Assembly (NCBI GenBank): GCA_963930775.1
Contig: OZ005695.1
Location: forward strand, 4,712,001-4,776,000
DNA: 64,000 bases
Direction: 5' to 3'
Source of the DNA: Cliona cf. orientalis
Taxonomy: Eukaryota; Porifera; Demospongiae; Clionaida; Clionaidae
Shown here: positions 1-12,662 of the stretch, piece after piece
Layout of the letters: every line of letters begins with the position of its first letter
Numbering within the stretch: position 1 is the stretch's first letter
Program-made: the position numbers and the translations under genes
Notes under the pieces: model-generated
The model's database searches: none
The model's input: only the letters and a program-made list of their open reading frames with translations
Told to the model about the DNA's origin: nothing

Positions 1-29
1 ATTCATCGAACTACTCTACGTTCGCTCAC

Positions 30-113
30 CTTTTTAGCTTCTTGGGCATCTAAGAACAATCGGCTGTCGTTGTCAACAACGAAATTCAACTCTTGCTCGA
101 TCTTTACGTTCAT
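30..113 (-). CDS. First coding exon of an unrecognised gene leaving the window
   Basis: Read on the minus strand, an ATG at 113-111 opens 28 codons beginning MNVKIEQELNFVVDNDSR and ending with two lysines at AAG. A consensus splice donor (GTGAGC, positions 29-24) follows directly. Without splicing the frame stops near position 3, so a spliced first exon is the better reading. The stretch is acidic and looks like the start of a soluble protein. I do not recognise the family. It is divergent from the WIPI gene on the plus strand, so the CpG-containing DNA just upstream (about 114-260) may be its promoter. The remaining exons lie to the left of the window. The call rests only on the start codon, codon-like composition and the donor. 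Confidence 0.4.
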
Positions 114-2003
114 TTCGAACGACTCCGCCCAGGTCCATTTAATTGATTTCCGGGTCACGCGTAGTATGCGGAAACGCCATTCGTGTGCATAGCAACGCCT
201 TTAAACCGTAATTTCTCGATTAGTGGGGGTGTGGCACGATCGCAAACAAAGCGCTGTATCTCAACAATGAAGCGCGCGATTGGCCTAAGAGGGTTAGCTC
301 TATGCTAGAGCTTATCAACCGTGCATCGAACTCAATTTTCTGAAAAAATCCCATATGGAGGGTTTTCCCAAATCCGGTCACATATACTACATGTATGCAT
401 AAAGGAAGAGCCTAGTATAGTCTCTAATTTTTTTATTATACATGTAGGTCTACAATGTCATGCTTGTTGTTTATCAACCTTATGATATTCTTTGGATACA
501 TGCTATATGTACATGTACATATACATGTAGCTCAGCTATACAGTGGAGTTTGCAGAGTTCAGTTGTGTTTCTGTGTACAGCATGTGACAAGGAGTAGATG
601 CCAAGTGTGCGGACGTGCTAGCAGCTGTTTCAAAAGCTGGTGGGCTCTAGTTCGTCCATGTCCCTACACACATATTGGCAGTTGATATGGAGTAGTGGTT
701 GTAGATCCTGCAGATGTGTCTCTCACTGTGCTTGTTGCAAGTATCATACTGAGACTCTCCCTCTCCTCTGTGTATAAAGTGCAAAATTTAATGTTCTAAG
801 TTGCACGGAGGAGGAGCCTGGCAACCCACCTGTGGTCACTAACGACCTTTACCAGTTCTCTCCTTTGTACCCACATGCAATATTATTATTATGTAACTGG
901 TGTGGCTGTGTCAATTAATAAATGTATGCATGATGTTATGTGCTGATGTTAAGGTGATCAGTTCCTTGAATGGTATGAGTAGGAGACTCTAGTGTTGCTC
1001 TGCATTGGACTTCAATGCAACTATGAATGTGGTGCATACGTTTATGTGCCTCTGCATGTATAAGCACATAAAAGTAGGGTGAATGTTCCCTCATTGTACA
1101 TTTAGCACTTACATGTGTACTAATTCACTTATCAAGCATATGCTGTGCAATAATATTATAGTCCAAACACTAAATTGATATACATGTACATGTACATGCC
1201 TTAATACATGTATGAAAGTAACTATAGAGCTCCATTTAGTGCCATTATTATGGGGTAGGAGGTGGTGAGATGAGGTTGCAGCTGATGAGTGGTGTACTAG
1301 ATGGCTGGAAAGAGTGAAATGGGTAGGGATTAACGAATGAATCTCATAGGTAGGATCCACATCTCCACACCTTAAACTCAGCCAACAGCCAGGTCATACA
1401 ATGTTAGACCAAGTCAAGGAATTGCTATACCTACATTAATTTTGATGCTGTAGTTAGCCTCAGTAACAGTCAATCTGACAGCTGTGCTGGGACACAGTTC
1501 ATGAGTTGTGTAATCCTTTGTGAAAATATTGAAAGCATGCTGACTTCAATATCCAGCAGAAATAATACAACAAGTGTTGGGTAATTGGATCTACTACATG
1601 TACCTACATGTGTATTTCCTTGAATACTTCCTGTAATTGTTATGGGCAGTGCTGATTTCATTGTGCACATACAAGCATCGCATATATGCAAGCATCACTC
1701 ATGCATACATGCTCAAGGAATAACACACACTTGCACGTGCACACTTAGTTCATTTTCAGCAAGTGAAACCGATATGTTCTTGTTTATGCTGTCATCTTGT
1801 ACCCGTATCGCTGAATGGGTAGTATTCAAGAAGGTATCCGTACATAGCACTGTTGTATGTATCTTTTGCTACCAATCTCAAACCTAAGGGGCAACCATCC
1901 CATTGCCTGCTCAGGCAAACTTAATCCCAGCAAAAGGCAGAGCCACTCCTTAGGTACCTAGCCTTGAGAATTAGGCATGCTGCAGCTGCATGTACATGTA
2001 TGT
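114..2003. other. Gene-poor stretch upstream of the WIPI exons
   Basis: I searched both strands for the missing N-terminal WIPI exons and found none. The first 150 bases are relatively rich in CG and GC-box-like sequence, as expected of a promoter. The rest is AT-rich with scattered TACATGTA palindromes (for example near 510-530 and 1185-1200). The short open frames here have no family features and lie across those repeats. Confidence 0.5.
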
Positions 2004-2189
2004 TACCGTAGTGTCCCAGGCAAGCACCCCCTCCCGCATGTACTCCATTTCAAGGGTCAATGTAGCAGCTTCTATACAAACATATATGGAAGTTATATCC
2101 CTGGTAAGCGCCTACATGTATGCACGCCAAAATCGCAATTTACGTGTATGTTGAAGTGCCCATGGGCGCTTACCCTGGATACTACAGTA
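2004..2189. mobile_element. Short inverted-repeat element, TACCGTAGTGTCCCAGG family
   Basis: The left end reads TACCGTAGTGTCCCAGG and the right end is its imperfect reverse complement (CCTGGATACTACAGTA). The body holds the phrase 'gggcgcttacc', shared with copies at 11245-11424 and 21977-22478. It has no coding capacity and is a non-autonomous DNA transposon (MITE). It ends about 30 bases before the first visible WIPI exon, close to the 3' splice site. Confidence 0.75.
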
Positions 2190-2218
2190 ATATTATGTTT
2201 TTTGCTGTTCCCTCTCAG

Positions 2219-5200
2219 GTCTGTGTGTGCTGTGTCCCAACTCTAACAACTCTCTTCTTGCCTACCCTGGGACAGAGACAGGTCACGTCAACCTGGTTGA
2301 CCTGGCTGAGGTTCGTCGACCCCCAGTGGTCATCCCCGCCCACGAGGCAGCCATCAGCTGTATTGCACTCAATCTGCAGGGAACCAGACTAGCAACAGCA
2401 TCAGAAAAGGTACGACTTTACAATAATTTTATAAGCATAAATCAAGAGTACCTCGCATATTGATTGGATACTTTCATGTATATATAAATACGTGTTAATT
2501 GGTGTGTGTAAATTTAGTGCACAAAATGCTAGCAAGGTATTTGGGCTGTTATTGTTGTATTGTTGATTGTGTAAGCCGAAGACAACAATGTCACTACAAC
2601 CATTCTCCATTGATGCAGTTACCATTGCAACATGATTTTTCAACCCCAAATTGTGGGATAGCTAGTATGTTAATGGGTCAGTAGTGACTGCTACCAAGAC
2701 AGTTAGATGTTGGCTTTGTATATTCTACGATCGTGTAGAGCATCCATAGTCAAGTCATGTTCATGAACTACAAAGAACAAAGCTACCTTAGCCCACAATA
2801 ATTCAACCAGTGTACGGTGCCTGTAGATCCACAACGTACGTAGCAATGCGTATAGTTGATGTTTACGTTGGCCAGCTGCAGTAGTCATAACTAGAGTACT
2901 AGTACGTGTATGAACGTTTTGTAGTGAACAATACCATTACGTAGGTTCACATTGCTAATGCACTGTGTGATATGTATAGGTCAAAATTGCTCAGACATAA
3001 TCATTACTACCTTGATCATCTTAGCTTGCAGACTGATACTATTAGGGGAAGGTTTTTTTTATTTCCGTAGTTCTGTCCCTCCTCCAGTAGTCATTATTAG
3101 TAACATTTTAGCTAATGTGTTTGCTATGACATTGTTATATTGCAGGGTACATTAATCCGTGTGTATGACACGTCGACCCAGGCCCAGCTACTGGAGCTCA
3201 GGAGAGGAGCCGCAAGTGCCAACATATTCTGGCAAGTTCACCTAAAATTGGATTATTGAGCATTCTATGTGTAATGTGGGGATTTAGTCCTAGTAACCAT
3301 AGTGGACGGCTGACTCTTCTACTGTATATCCGGGTAATTTGGCAGTGAATTAGATTTGGTAATCTGCCTTTATGACCATCAAATTAAACCCTGCCAATAA
3401 TTTTCAAATTCATATAACTATTATGGTGATCCCATATCAAGGTACATGTACCAAACTTTTTGTGAAGACTATTTGTACCCAACTGTCCAATTTCGATTCC
3501 CGCATATAGCATTATATCTGGCTCTATGGTATCATGCTGAGCATTCCTAGGGAGAGTATCCTGTCTCATTCCCATGCCCCATTCTCAGGTTTTAACATTG
3601 TTAAGCTCTATCTACATGTACCATAGGACATGCTTTAAATACATGTGTGATTACGTGATTGTTTTACACAAGTCGTTGTGAATTCAGTAGTCATGGTGGT
3701 CACTCGTACCGTACTGTAGAATACATGAATGCTTATGTTTGCAAATCTGCAAAGTGTGAACATAGAAAAACTCCTGTCCTTCAGTAGCTATGATTTATGT
3801 AGGGTCCTCATTTCAGGTGGCTATATATACCATATTTATGTTAATAGAATGCAAGATAAAAAAATAATTGCGATTTTAAATTTCACACGATTTTCTTGTA
3901 AAGGGCGTCACTCACTCCATCAAAATACACTATGAAAAATCCTAGAACGCGAATTTTCTTGCACTAATTAGATCATGCGTTTTATTAGCATAAACATGGT
4001 ACATGATTTATGCATGCTTGCAGTAATGTTATGATAACCTTCTTCTCGTGTACACGTGCACGTTGATTCTGTTAGCATGTGGAAATTAGTCTGGTGAATA
4101 AGTCATTGTTAGTATGTGCACAATAGCATTGTTTCTGGGGGATATCCCTGGATACCGTATGGTGGGCAATTTTCGTGTGGTGTTATTTTCGTGGTTGACT
4201 TGGTAGTCATAAAAATTTCCACCCATGAAATTTAATGCCTGCGGTGATATTGTACATGGCCAAAATTGTCGTGGCAGCATAGCCAACTGTTCACAGTGTT
4301 AGCAAGCAACAGTAGCCACTGTCATCCGGCTAATGGCATCCTTAACACTAATATTCTTTTATCTCATGCTATTGTCCAAGTCTCTGCAGATGCGGTTTCG
4401 TCACAAGGACAAATTGTGAGCAAGATCGAGTGCGTTTATCGAATACATCATCGTTTGTGCAGTGCCGCGCCCGCTGTCACGAAATTTAAACCACGAAATT
4501 GATTCTGAGGGCCTTCCCTGACTTTCCACGACTATTAACACCGCCGAAAATTACCCGCCATAATCCAAATCCTATATTTGCTAATTAATTAGCCCTCTCT
4601 CCGGTAGACCTCTCAGCTCCTTTATAGCAGTGTCACAGATAATGATACTCCAAACACACACCCCCCCCCCCCCCCATCCCAACCCACCTTTGCACCCAGG
4701 ACTGGACACAATGGATTATTAAACATAAAATTTAATACATGTATGGATTTTTTCTGAAATGACACCGGGGTATAGGCTATCTACACGTATAATATTATCC
4801 CAGATTGCACTTGCCATCGCTGAACTAAGGAGTTCATTGTCAATCTACATACATGGTAACTGTGCCTCAATGTGCATGCGTTTCCACATAAGCCACAGAG
4901 AGAAATAGGGTCTGGTGGACATGTCTTGTGAGCTGCTCTGTGACAGAATCTTATTGCGTCTAATCATTATCTTAATCAAGCTTTTGATTTTGGTAGTACA
5001 TCATCATGGTGCATATGCAAGTGTTGTTATGTGGAGTTTATAGTTTACTGAGATGAGCTGTGTAATTATTACATTCCGTCCAAACAGCTTTATACATGTA
5101 CATACAAGTTGAGGAAAGTACCTAGTAAGTTGTGACATTTGATGCTATTTTTAGTGTTACAGTAACTATTACGCATTTCTATTAACTCTGCTAGCACTAG

Positions 5201-6424
5201 CTGTTTGCAGGCACATGACATTGTAGTCTATTCCTCTTGTCTCTGGATGGGATTTTGGCTTGACCTCATGAATCGCTGCTCTGGCTAAATCATTTCCTCT
5301 TTGAAACACTCACTCAAGATTTCTCTGAGAAAATCCCTATTGCTGGAATCTGTTCTTGCTAGCTCTCTTTTGATTTCTTGGATGTACATGTAGCTGTAGC
5401 TTCCTACATGTGTAATCATTACGTTAACATTGTACATCAGCAGTTGATATGAATTCAATATGATGATGCAGTATTCATAGTCAAATCACCTTTTGTGGTT
5501 GAGGCTTGATGCCATATTCATCAACTACTGCACACCATTAAATTATACATAGTGGGTTCTTTTCCTTTCCTGTATAATAAACATGTATACCATTTTAGCT
5601 ACAATTTAATAAAATAATGGTGGTGCCATAGTCATTGCTACATCTTGTACATAATTATGCGGACTCTTCAGCTTTCAGTGTTACCATACCTCTAGTCTAT
5701 AGAGGTCACTGTGTAAGCTAAGGTAGCCAACTCCTTATCACAGCTTAGGCTCCAAGTGGCTTTATGTACCACACCTCTTTATCTCTGAGTCTCTATGACA
5801 GCCATGAAACTGTTGGCCCTTGCAGCAGTTTTTTTTTTGCCAGATCTGTAAATTAATTTTCTGTATACAACAGTGTCTTTGTGCCTAAAATTTTCATTTT
5901 CTTTGGGAGAACCCTGTGGAAGGAGGGAGAGAACCTGGGAAGACATGGACAACTAATTTCTTAATTGTACGCTATGCTTGCTGTAATAATGACAATGTGT
6001 GGCTATTGGGTATTGTGGTTTGTCGTTAGTAGTGTGTGGCTATGTTCTGATGTAACCTCACCACTCTGTACTGTTAGCCAAGGGGCAGCACAAATTACTC
6101 CCTAATTATTGATCTAGCCATTTTCTACCTCTGCAGCATCAACTTCAACCAGGACTCCTCCCTGCTCTGTGTGTCCAGTGACCATGGCACAGTGCATGTG
6201 TTTGCGAGTGAAGACCCTGCCAGGAATAAGCAGTCAAGGTGAGAGCTAGGGAAAGCATGCCTGTGTGATGACCTTTACCTGTTGAACGTATCAATCTTGT
6301 CTACCTGGCTAGTAGTACAGCACACTATAGAGGGGGAGGGGCCTTCGCAATGCTTGGAACATTATTATTTTGTTATGCATGTATGTATTTATGATGATGA
6401 TGATGATCATTGGGATGTTTTATC

Positions 6425-6522
<98 letters not shown>

Positions 6523-7098
6523 GCCTAGCTAAGGCTCGTGGTATTCTGCCCAAGTACTTCAGCTCACGGTGGAGTTTCACCAAGTTCACAGTGCCAGGCA
6601 ATGTCTGCTGCATATGTGCATTTGGAAGTGACAAGAAGTCAGTAATTGGTAAGTGTTGGACTGTACTGAGCATGCTCAGTGTGGTAATGTTATGTCAGAA
6701 AAGAGTGATCGCAGCTTGAGGTGCTAATTCTAATCATATACACCTTGATAGATTTGATAGTGTAGTTGCAAACAGCTACTTTTGTTTAATGTAGTGGAAA
6801 TGCCTCAGTAATCTGCATACCATTCCTAATTCACATGCCTGTATACTTTCTTGTGAAATGGCTTGTAATATTTGTACTGGAATGACGATCCTAATTGTGC
6901 GTGAATCTTAAGGATAGGCAGGGAGAGGGAGAGAGAGTGTGTTTATGTTCTAGTAAGTATTGACCATTCATTTTGTGTATCTGCTCTCTGTGCATAGCAC
7001 TGTGTGCAGATGGGCAATACTACAAGTACAACTTCAACAGCAAAGGCGAGTCTTATCGCGAAAGCTACTGCAAGTTTCTTCAAATGACGGATGACTAG
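2219..7098 (+). CDS. WDR45B: WIPI3/WDR45B-like PROPPIN, C-terminal half (five exons)
   Basis: Exons: 2219-2409, 3146-3231, 6137-6238, 6524-6648 and 6998-7098 (stop TAG). All phases agree and give about 201 residues. The protein starts in the conserved [18 protein letters not shown] stretch and continues through the LRRG phosphoinositide-binding motif (3200-3215), [20 protein letters not shown], the [11 protein letters not shown] segment and a C-terminus of FLQMTDD. These match animal WIPI3 closely. WIPI proteins are seven-bladed beta-propellers that bind PtdIns3P/PtdIns(3,5)P2 on autophagosome precursor membranes. The usual length is about 340 residues, so some 130 N-terminal residues (blades 1-3) are missing here, and the first exon begins in phase 1 after a good acceptor. 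The intron after 3231 uses a GC donor (GCAAGT). No frameshift or stop is seen. Confidence 0.92.
4153..4563. mobile_element. TACCGTAT-type inverted-repeat element in a WIPI intron
   Basis: The left end (TACCGTATGGTGGGCAATTT, followed by TCG) is mirrored by CGAAAATTACCCGCCATAAT at the right end. The next inner blocks (GGTGTTATTTTCGTGG versus CCACGACTATTAACACC) are also inverted. No transposase frame is present, so this is a non-autonomous element in the 2.9-kb intron. A C15 run follows at 4661-4675. Confidence 0.6.
6430..6518. repeat. (TC)n(CA)n microsatellite beside a splice acceptor
   Basis: A run of TC units passes into about 29 CA units and ends five bases before the CAG acceptor of the WIPI exon at 6524. 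It takes the place of an ordinary polypyrimidine tract, so length changes here could alter splicing of that exon. Confidence 0.95.
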
Positions 7099-7619
7099 TC
7101 AAAGAATGCAGTATTTAATGATGATCGATAATAATATATTATAGCAACGTTTGCACAAGTCCAAGTCCTCATGCTCATGATTATCTTACTTACCTAGTTT
7201 ACTTTCACATTGGCTCAGTATAATGATATTATTATTCGCCACAACTTTAACTTTATTTGTGTTTTTTATACCATAAGCACACGCCCCTCATGCTTGCCAA
7301 TACATAGTATTCCTTGAGAGTCGCAAGTGTTGTAATATTTGGGTTATTGAATATAATAATAGTACTCAGATATCAATTTGGATATCATTCACATTAATAT
7401 TATGATTTTTGTACCAGATTATGATCAATTTTGATCATTAAATTATTTTATGAAAACTGCTTGAAAGAAGATTGATAGGCCAACTGCCAACTTGGCTGCA
7501 TGCATATAATGATCTCAAACTTGGATGAGTGCATGCACCCTATCTATTCCAGCTGTACCAACGTGCACCCAGCACTTAAAATCATGCATGGCAGAGTGTA
7601 TTCATTATGCTGAGTGAGC
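7099..7619 (+). other. WIPI 3' flank
   Basis: This AT-rich stretch follows the WIPI stop codon and has several AATAAT/ATTAAA-like hexamers (for example around 7125-7140 and 7438) that could serve polyadenylation. I see no further exon. Confidence 0.4.
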
Positions 7620-7639
7620 GTGCAGTATTGTCATGTGAC

Positions 7640-7720
7640 AAGCAGGATGCAACGTGATTGGTCAAATGCCTTCGCGCATGCGCCGTCTTGTCGACGTAAT
7701 CAACAGGTGAACTTTTTTTT
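7640..7720 (+). promoter_or_regulatory. Promoter-like block with NRF1-type palindrome
   Basis: Within 80 bases lie CATGTG, an inverted CCAAT box (GATTGGTC at about 7659), the perfect palindrome GCGCATGCGC (about 7674) and CGACGTAA. GCGCATGCGC is the established NRF1 site core of many animal housekeeping promoters. The position, after the WIPI 3' end and upstream of the large gene, suggests the large gene's promoter. A caution: ends of the TTAA-type elements in this window carry a similar GCGCATGCGC, so the motif alone is not decisive. Confidence 0.4.
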
Positions 7721-7759
7721 TACCTATGGAGGATTGTAACTGAGCACGCCTTTACTAAA

Positions 7760-7994
7760 CATCTGCTTAAGAACAGCAAAATATTCTAGGATTCGTGGTC
7801 AAAATACTGTGGAGATTCAAATCTAAACGTTAAGGGCCGTTTGGCGCAAAATTTTGTGAAAAAGTGTCGCAAAAATCGGCTCCAGTTGAAGTGGCTCGAT
7901 ACCCCGCCTAGTAGCACGGGTGAAACAGCAATCTTCTAGTGTAAAGTGCGGTGGTGGGCTACCTATTCTACTTCACGGAGTGATAGCTTTACAG
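7760..7994 (+). other. Possible untranslated first exon of the large gene
   Basis: CpG-containing sequence ends at ACAG followed by GTGAGA (7995), a strong splice donor. The short frames inside it do not look coding. If it splices to the acceptor at 13543, it would be the 5' UTR exon of the 2,741-residue gene. The start coordinate is arbitrary and the link is inferred from position only. Confidence 0.25.
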
Positions 7995-10371
7995 GTGAGA
8001 CAAAGATGGCTTTGTGTGATATATTACTATCTTTCATTTGTATTTTTGTGCCTTTTGACTAGAAATCTTTTCATTCATTAATCATAAGTAGCTGGGCACA
8101 TTGTAGGTTCTCCCAAAATGGTCACATGTTACACAATTTGAGTGGCAAAGGATTGACAGGCAGGGCCTGTGTGCTTCCTCTCTTCTGTGTCAGAATCACA
8201 TTTCTGTATTTATGTTAAACAGTTCTGGTTGCAGAGAGCAGAGGTGTGTGTAAATTGTAATCATTAGTTAAGGTTGTGAGAGAGAGGGCGGGACTATTAT
8301 TTATTACATTGTACTTTAACCCAAACAGTGTGCTCTAGCAGTGTACATGTGTAGTCTGTGTATTGGGTAGGGTAAGGGAAGTTGATATTACTTGAAGGGG
8401 GATTAATATTGGTGAAAGGTGCCATATTGTGGATGTGAGATGCAGGATACGTCTATGTGCAGTAAGTAAAGCCTATCTATATATAGTGGGCATCCTTTAA
8501 TGTAGTGATCAAATACCTTGTTGGCATTTCTGGTTTGTGTATATAGCCTGAACAATGTGTAATGCTAGTGTCTATGTCTTTGATTGGTGTCCTATTTAAA
8601 GGAGCTCTACTGTAATATTGAAAACTTCATGTATTGCATTAGGGGATAAACTTAGGAGGCCCCTATAAGTTGCAGTTTAATTGCTCATTTACACGATTTA
8701 CTTAGAGCAGTCAAAATATCTATATGTGGAGAAAAGCACGAAGGGAGGCTTACACTGGTAGCCCTTTAATAGGGTGACTGATTTTAGAGCACAAGAAACA
8801 TCTACATGTAGGACACCTTAATCACTATATAGTATCCCACCTACGTGTATGTACATGTTGTAGCCTCTGAAATAGGAACACTTCACTGTAATCTGGACAT
8901 TTTCAACTGGCAAAGAAGCTCCACTGTGCATGTGTTGCTACATAGCTAGCTTAGCTCTATAAGCTCCAATGATGATGTGTAGCACTGTGGGTTAATTAGA
9001 AGACAGAGACATAGCATTATCTGCTGATGCAAGTCAAGTGAGTGTACTGATAAGGCCCAGTAGTGTACTCAGTGTGTTAAGTCATGTGTGGAATGGACAT
9101 TGTACAAAGGCCCAAACCATAGTTGATGTTGCGTAATAATAATTTGGAAATTCTTATACTGTATGTACGTACACATGTACCTATAATATTATTATGCCTG
9201 ATATTAAAAATACTCCTGCTGATATTATAGGTGTATTTGATTCATAGCTGAAATTGATTAGGAACGAATTCTGATCTCTGGGTGTCGCATTACTTTCAAT
9301 GAAAATGCTATACTTGAAAGTGATTCATTGTGGCTTATTAGCGTGTGTATGTGTGTTGCAATGGGATAAGCCCCGGCCATGGTAACTATATTTCACTGGG
9401 CACACTCCCCATTTCATTAACTATAATTGATCGACTAATACAGCTTAATAATTCGTGTGATATTTAATAAGGGGAAGAATCTTTAAGGATACTGTATTAT
9501 ACTGTTTTTTATGGTACTACACAAATCTTTGTATATTATTATGGAGATGTAGTATACGTGTATGTTATTAGAGGGAGGATACCAAAGTAAACTACCGAAC
9601 ATTCATACTACTGTGGCTATGTCAATACTGAATGTACATAATTTACAAAATTTAATACTTACGATTGTTGCGGATGTCATTATAATGACATCATACATAA
9701 TAATATGGTTAATTAACCAGAAACAAGCCGGGTCAGAGCCTCGTAAATTAGTGGTAATTAATTTGGAAGGGTTCTCCTATTTCCTTTTGTGGTAGTGGAC
9801 TGCAACTCTACTCCACTATCCATACCAGTGTGGTTTGGAGTCGGTGTGGTTGAAGGGGGTTTGTTTAGCAGCCAGCTGGAGCAGACTCCTATGCCCTCTC
9901 TTGTATGTTGAATGTAAATAAGCTGAGGAACTGTTGTCTGATTACTGTAATTAGCAATACAGGATCGACATTGCTACTAGTAATGCATTATTTCATTGTG
10001 TATAACTGAACAATGCTTTTATGCTTCACGACTGTAATTGTAATTACACCATGTGCATGCGTAAGAAGTAAAGTGATTGATCTACACCACTGTACATATA
10101 TTTATCATTATGTTATCATCGTCATTGTGTATAAAAGATCTTGATGTATTATAGGAGTCTAAGCGAGTGGTCACTGCTGTTGAGATGGTAAAAAGTGACT
10201 TATCCTTTTGAAGTGCCTTTATAAAGATTATAGGAGTGATGTAGTGTCTATCAATCACACCCACTCCAGCTTGACTGAGTGTGCTGTTTGAAGTAGCCTG
10301 GTAAAGGTTGTCAGGTCATAGCCACAACTGCTACTGTGCTGGTATCAAATTCATGCACAGTGCATATTAAT

Positions 10372-10563
10372 TTTTGGGTTATTTCCGTTCAAAAATTATT
10401 CAAATTTTAAATTTTCATGTAAAGTAATTTTCGTACGCAGCGACCCCTTACCGTATACATTAACGTTATGAATACGCATGCGTTTACATTTCATATTTCA
10501 AATTTTCGTTTGTGTTACGACATACGAAAATAAAACGATGATGGAAATAACCGAAAATACGGT
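10372..10563. mobile_element. Small inverted-repeat element ending in TACGGTA
   Basis: The end AAATAACCGAAAATACGGTA is partly inverted relative to GGTTATTTCCGTTCAAAAA at the left. The TACCGTA-type terminus is shared with other small elements in the window (4153, 38943, 44852, 52821). It is non-coding, and its borders are approximate. Confidence 0.45.
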
Positions 10564-11244
10564 ATGGAGTATGTGCACTAGAGAGCTCGAGCTCTAGTTG
10601 AATATTCATTAACCCTACTCTCTCAAGAAATGTACAGTGTACCGTAGTTAATCGAATACAACGCATGATCCAATTTAACGCAATAAACTAGCATTTTACG
10701 AATTCTCATAACATTTATATATGGAGCAATTGACGACCTTTACCAGAAAAACGCTTGTTTTTCAAAATTGAAATTATCTTTTTTTCCATGCGTAGTATTA
10801 GATAAGTATGGTACTTGTATTTATCTGGCAATATTGCAGTTAGTGTACTTACACGTAGTCTACCATATCATGTATAATTACGAAAAATGTTGATGATGCT
10901 TAATAAGCTGGGCTAGGCATCTACCAGATAGAGCTAAAAGTCTTCCCTAGGAGAAACATTTTTCCTTGATAAAGTATGTAGTTTTTTATTAGCAATTTTT
11001 TTGTTTCTCCTGTGTTAATTAATGACTGCATTATGTGTGTAATAGTTATTGACCAACTCAGCTCCCGAGGGATTGGTTGATAACTATTTTTAGCCCATTG
11101 GATACAATAAACATGTATTTAGCCCTCAAGAACTGTATGAATGTTGGCCCTGGTCCTCATATATAGTAAACATATAGACATGAACCCTACAAGGAAGGTA
11201 CTGCATCGCATAACACATAGCAATGGGCTAGAAATACACATACT

Positions 11245-11424
11245 GTACGTAGTGTCCCAGGTAAATGGCCGTGGGCGCTTAAACATAACTTGTGATTTTG
11301 GCCCGCATGGGCACTTACCGAGTCAGAATTCCATACATTTGTATAGAAGCTGCTATAGTGGCCCCTTGAAATGTGGTATGTGGGCACTTAATTACCTGCT
11401 CTGCCAGCCTGGGATACTACGGTA
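11245..11424. mobile_element. Second TACCGTAGTGTCCCAGG-family element
   Basis: The left end TACGTAGTGTCCCAGGTAAA and right end CCTGGGATACTACGGTA form inverted termini. The body shares 'gggcgctta', 'gggcacttacc' and 'cattt(g)tatagaagctgct' with the copies at 2004 and 21977. The size (about 180 bp) matches the other uninterrupted copy. Confidence 0.75.
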
Positions 11425-11444
11425 CATGTACATAATATGTGTAC

Positions 11445-11840
11445 TAGCCTCGTCCCCAGGTCCTGGAAGAAGGGCCTGGTACACACTGACTGCATATGAA
11501 AATATAATCTGTATAATTTTATTTTCCATAAACTGTCTTCATACTATAGCTTACTGCTGGAAATCTCTGACCTCTTGTTCAAATAGACTCTAGCATCTTT
11601 TTTTTGCTGGCCTACCAATCACTTGAACATACTCTTTGTTTCCATGGCCATACGTACGCAACCATGCAGGCAAGACAAGATGATGTATAATCTTAAATAC
11701 ATGTAGGTAGCTTACTGCATATTTTATTTTCATGGCAATATACGATGTATCCAGACTCTGAATACGAATGGGTGCATGTGCAGTCAGTGTACACCAGGTT
11801 CTTCTCTCCCTCGTTGGGAGGGGCCTGGGAGTGAGACTAA
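11445..11840. mobile_element. Inverted-repeat element starting TAGCCTCGTCCCCAGG
   Basis: The left 55 bases (TAGCCTCGTCCCCAGG, then GGGCCTGGTACACACTGACT) recur inverted at the right end (AGTCAGTGTACACCAGG, then CCTCGTTGGGAGGGGCCTGG, then GGAGTGAGACTA). It is about 395 bp and non-coding. Related termini are seen at 23768, 41772 and 54691, where only fragments or short hairpins remain. Confidence 0.65.
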
Positions 11841-12244
11841 TAGGTATACATGTACATACATGTACATACATGTAGAGATCGAAATAAATTCTACATGTAT
11901 GACATGTTTCTGCAATACAAAGGTACCTGTAGATGGGCTTGGCCAAAAAAATTTCCCCCAACAGCTATAATGTGTGATGCATAACTCTCTCCCCCAGCCT
12001 TAGCACCTGCATGGGCATTAATTAAGGCACTTGGCTCCAAATATCCTAGACCAAGATTAGGTGTTAAGTAGCTAGGTTTAAAGTGGATAGCAAATGTACC
12101 CCTTACCACATGTCTCCAATTAACCACCCACCCCTTGTCTAAGCCCCACCTACTTCACCATTGTGGATTACATCATTGGGGTAGTGTTCTGATGAAACTA
12201 AAGGAGGTTTATGGACGTCTATGACAGTTGTCCATGGTGTTAAT

Positions 12245-12662
12245 CACTCTGCGCGCATGTGCAAGGGGTAAAGCAATCGGTTTGTCTGTCTGTCGTTGTT
12301 GCCGTCGTTGTTGGCACGAAAATCGCCAGATCTCGCGTTCTAGGCATCTGTGCGTGCTGTAAGCACAACCAATCAGTAGATGTCGGTGAAAAACTGGTCT
12401 GTACGTGTTTCGAAGTGCTCAAAAAGGCTTACTAGTGCTATAAATCGTGCATTTTCTGTTCAGCATGCCTGTGGTTTATCGACCACACCCACTCTTTTAG
12501 CATAATAGTATGGTGATGTGACTGTGCATGCTCAAGTTCAGTGTTGGAAAGGGTCGTCAAGTCATAAAGCAGCTATAATATGCTGCAGAGTGTTGTAATA
12601 CTATGCTAGGCACTACAGTGACTATAGAGCGCGCGGGGTATGTGCTCTACAGAGCTCTAGTT
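12245..12662 (+). mobile_element. TTAA-family element with GCGC-rich and AGAGCTCTAG ends
   Basis: The left terminus carries CTGCGCGCATGTGCAAGGGG, then a run of gtcgttgttgccgtcgt-like triplets. The right terminus ends GTATGTGCTCTACAGAGCTCTAG. The same two ends occur at 23141-23906, 26461-26707 (reversed), 42571-43155 (reversed) and 56907-57868. It is non-coding. Only the 23141 copy has a clear TTAA target duplication. Confidence 0.65.

Noticed and set aside
6282-6719. A 145-codon frame across the CA microsatellite on plus and a Val/Cys-rich frame on minus
   Set aside because: They are open because of the dinucleotide repeat. Only the part from 6524 is a true WIPI exon, and it is in a spliced frame.
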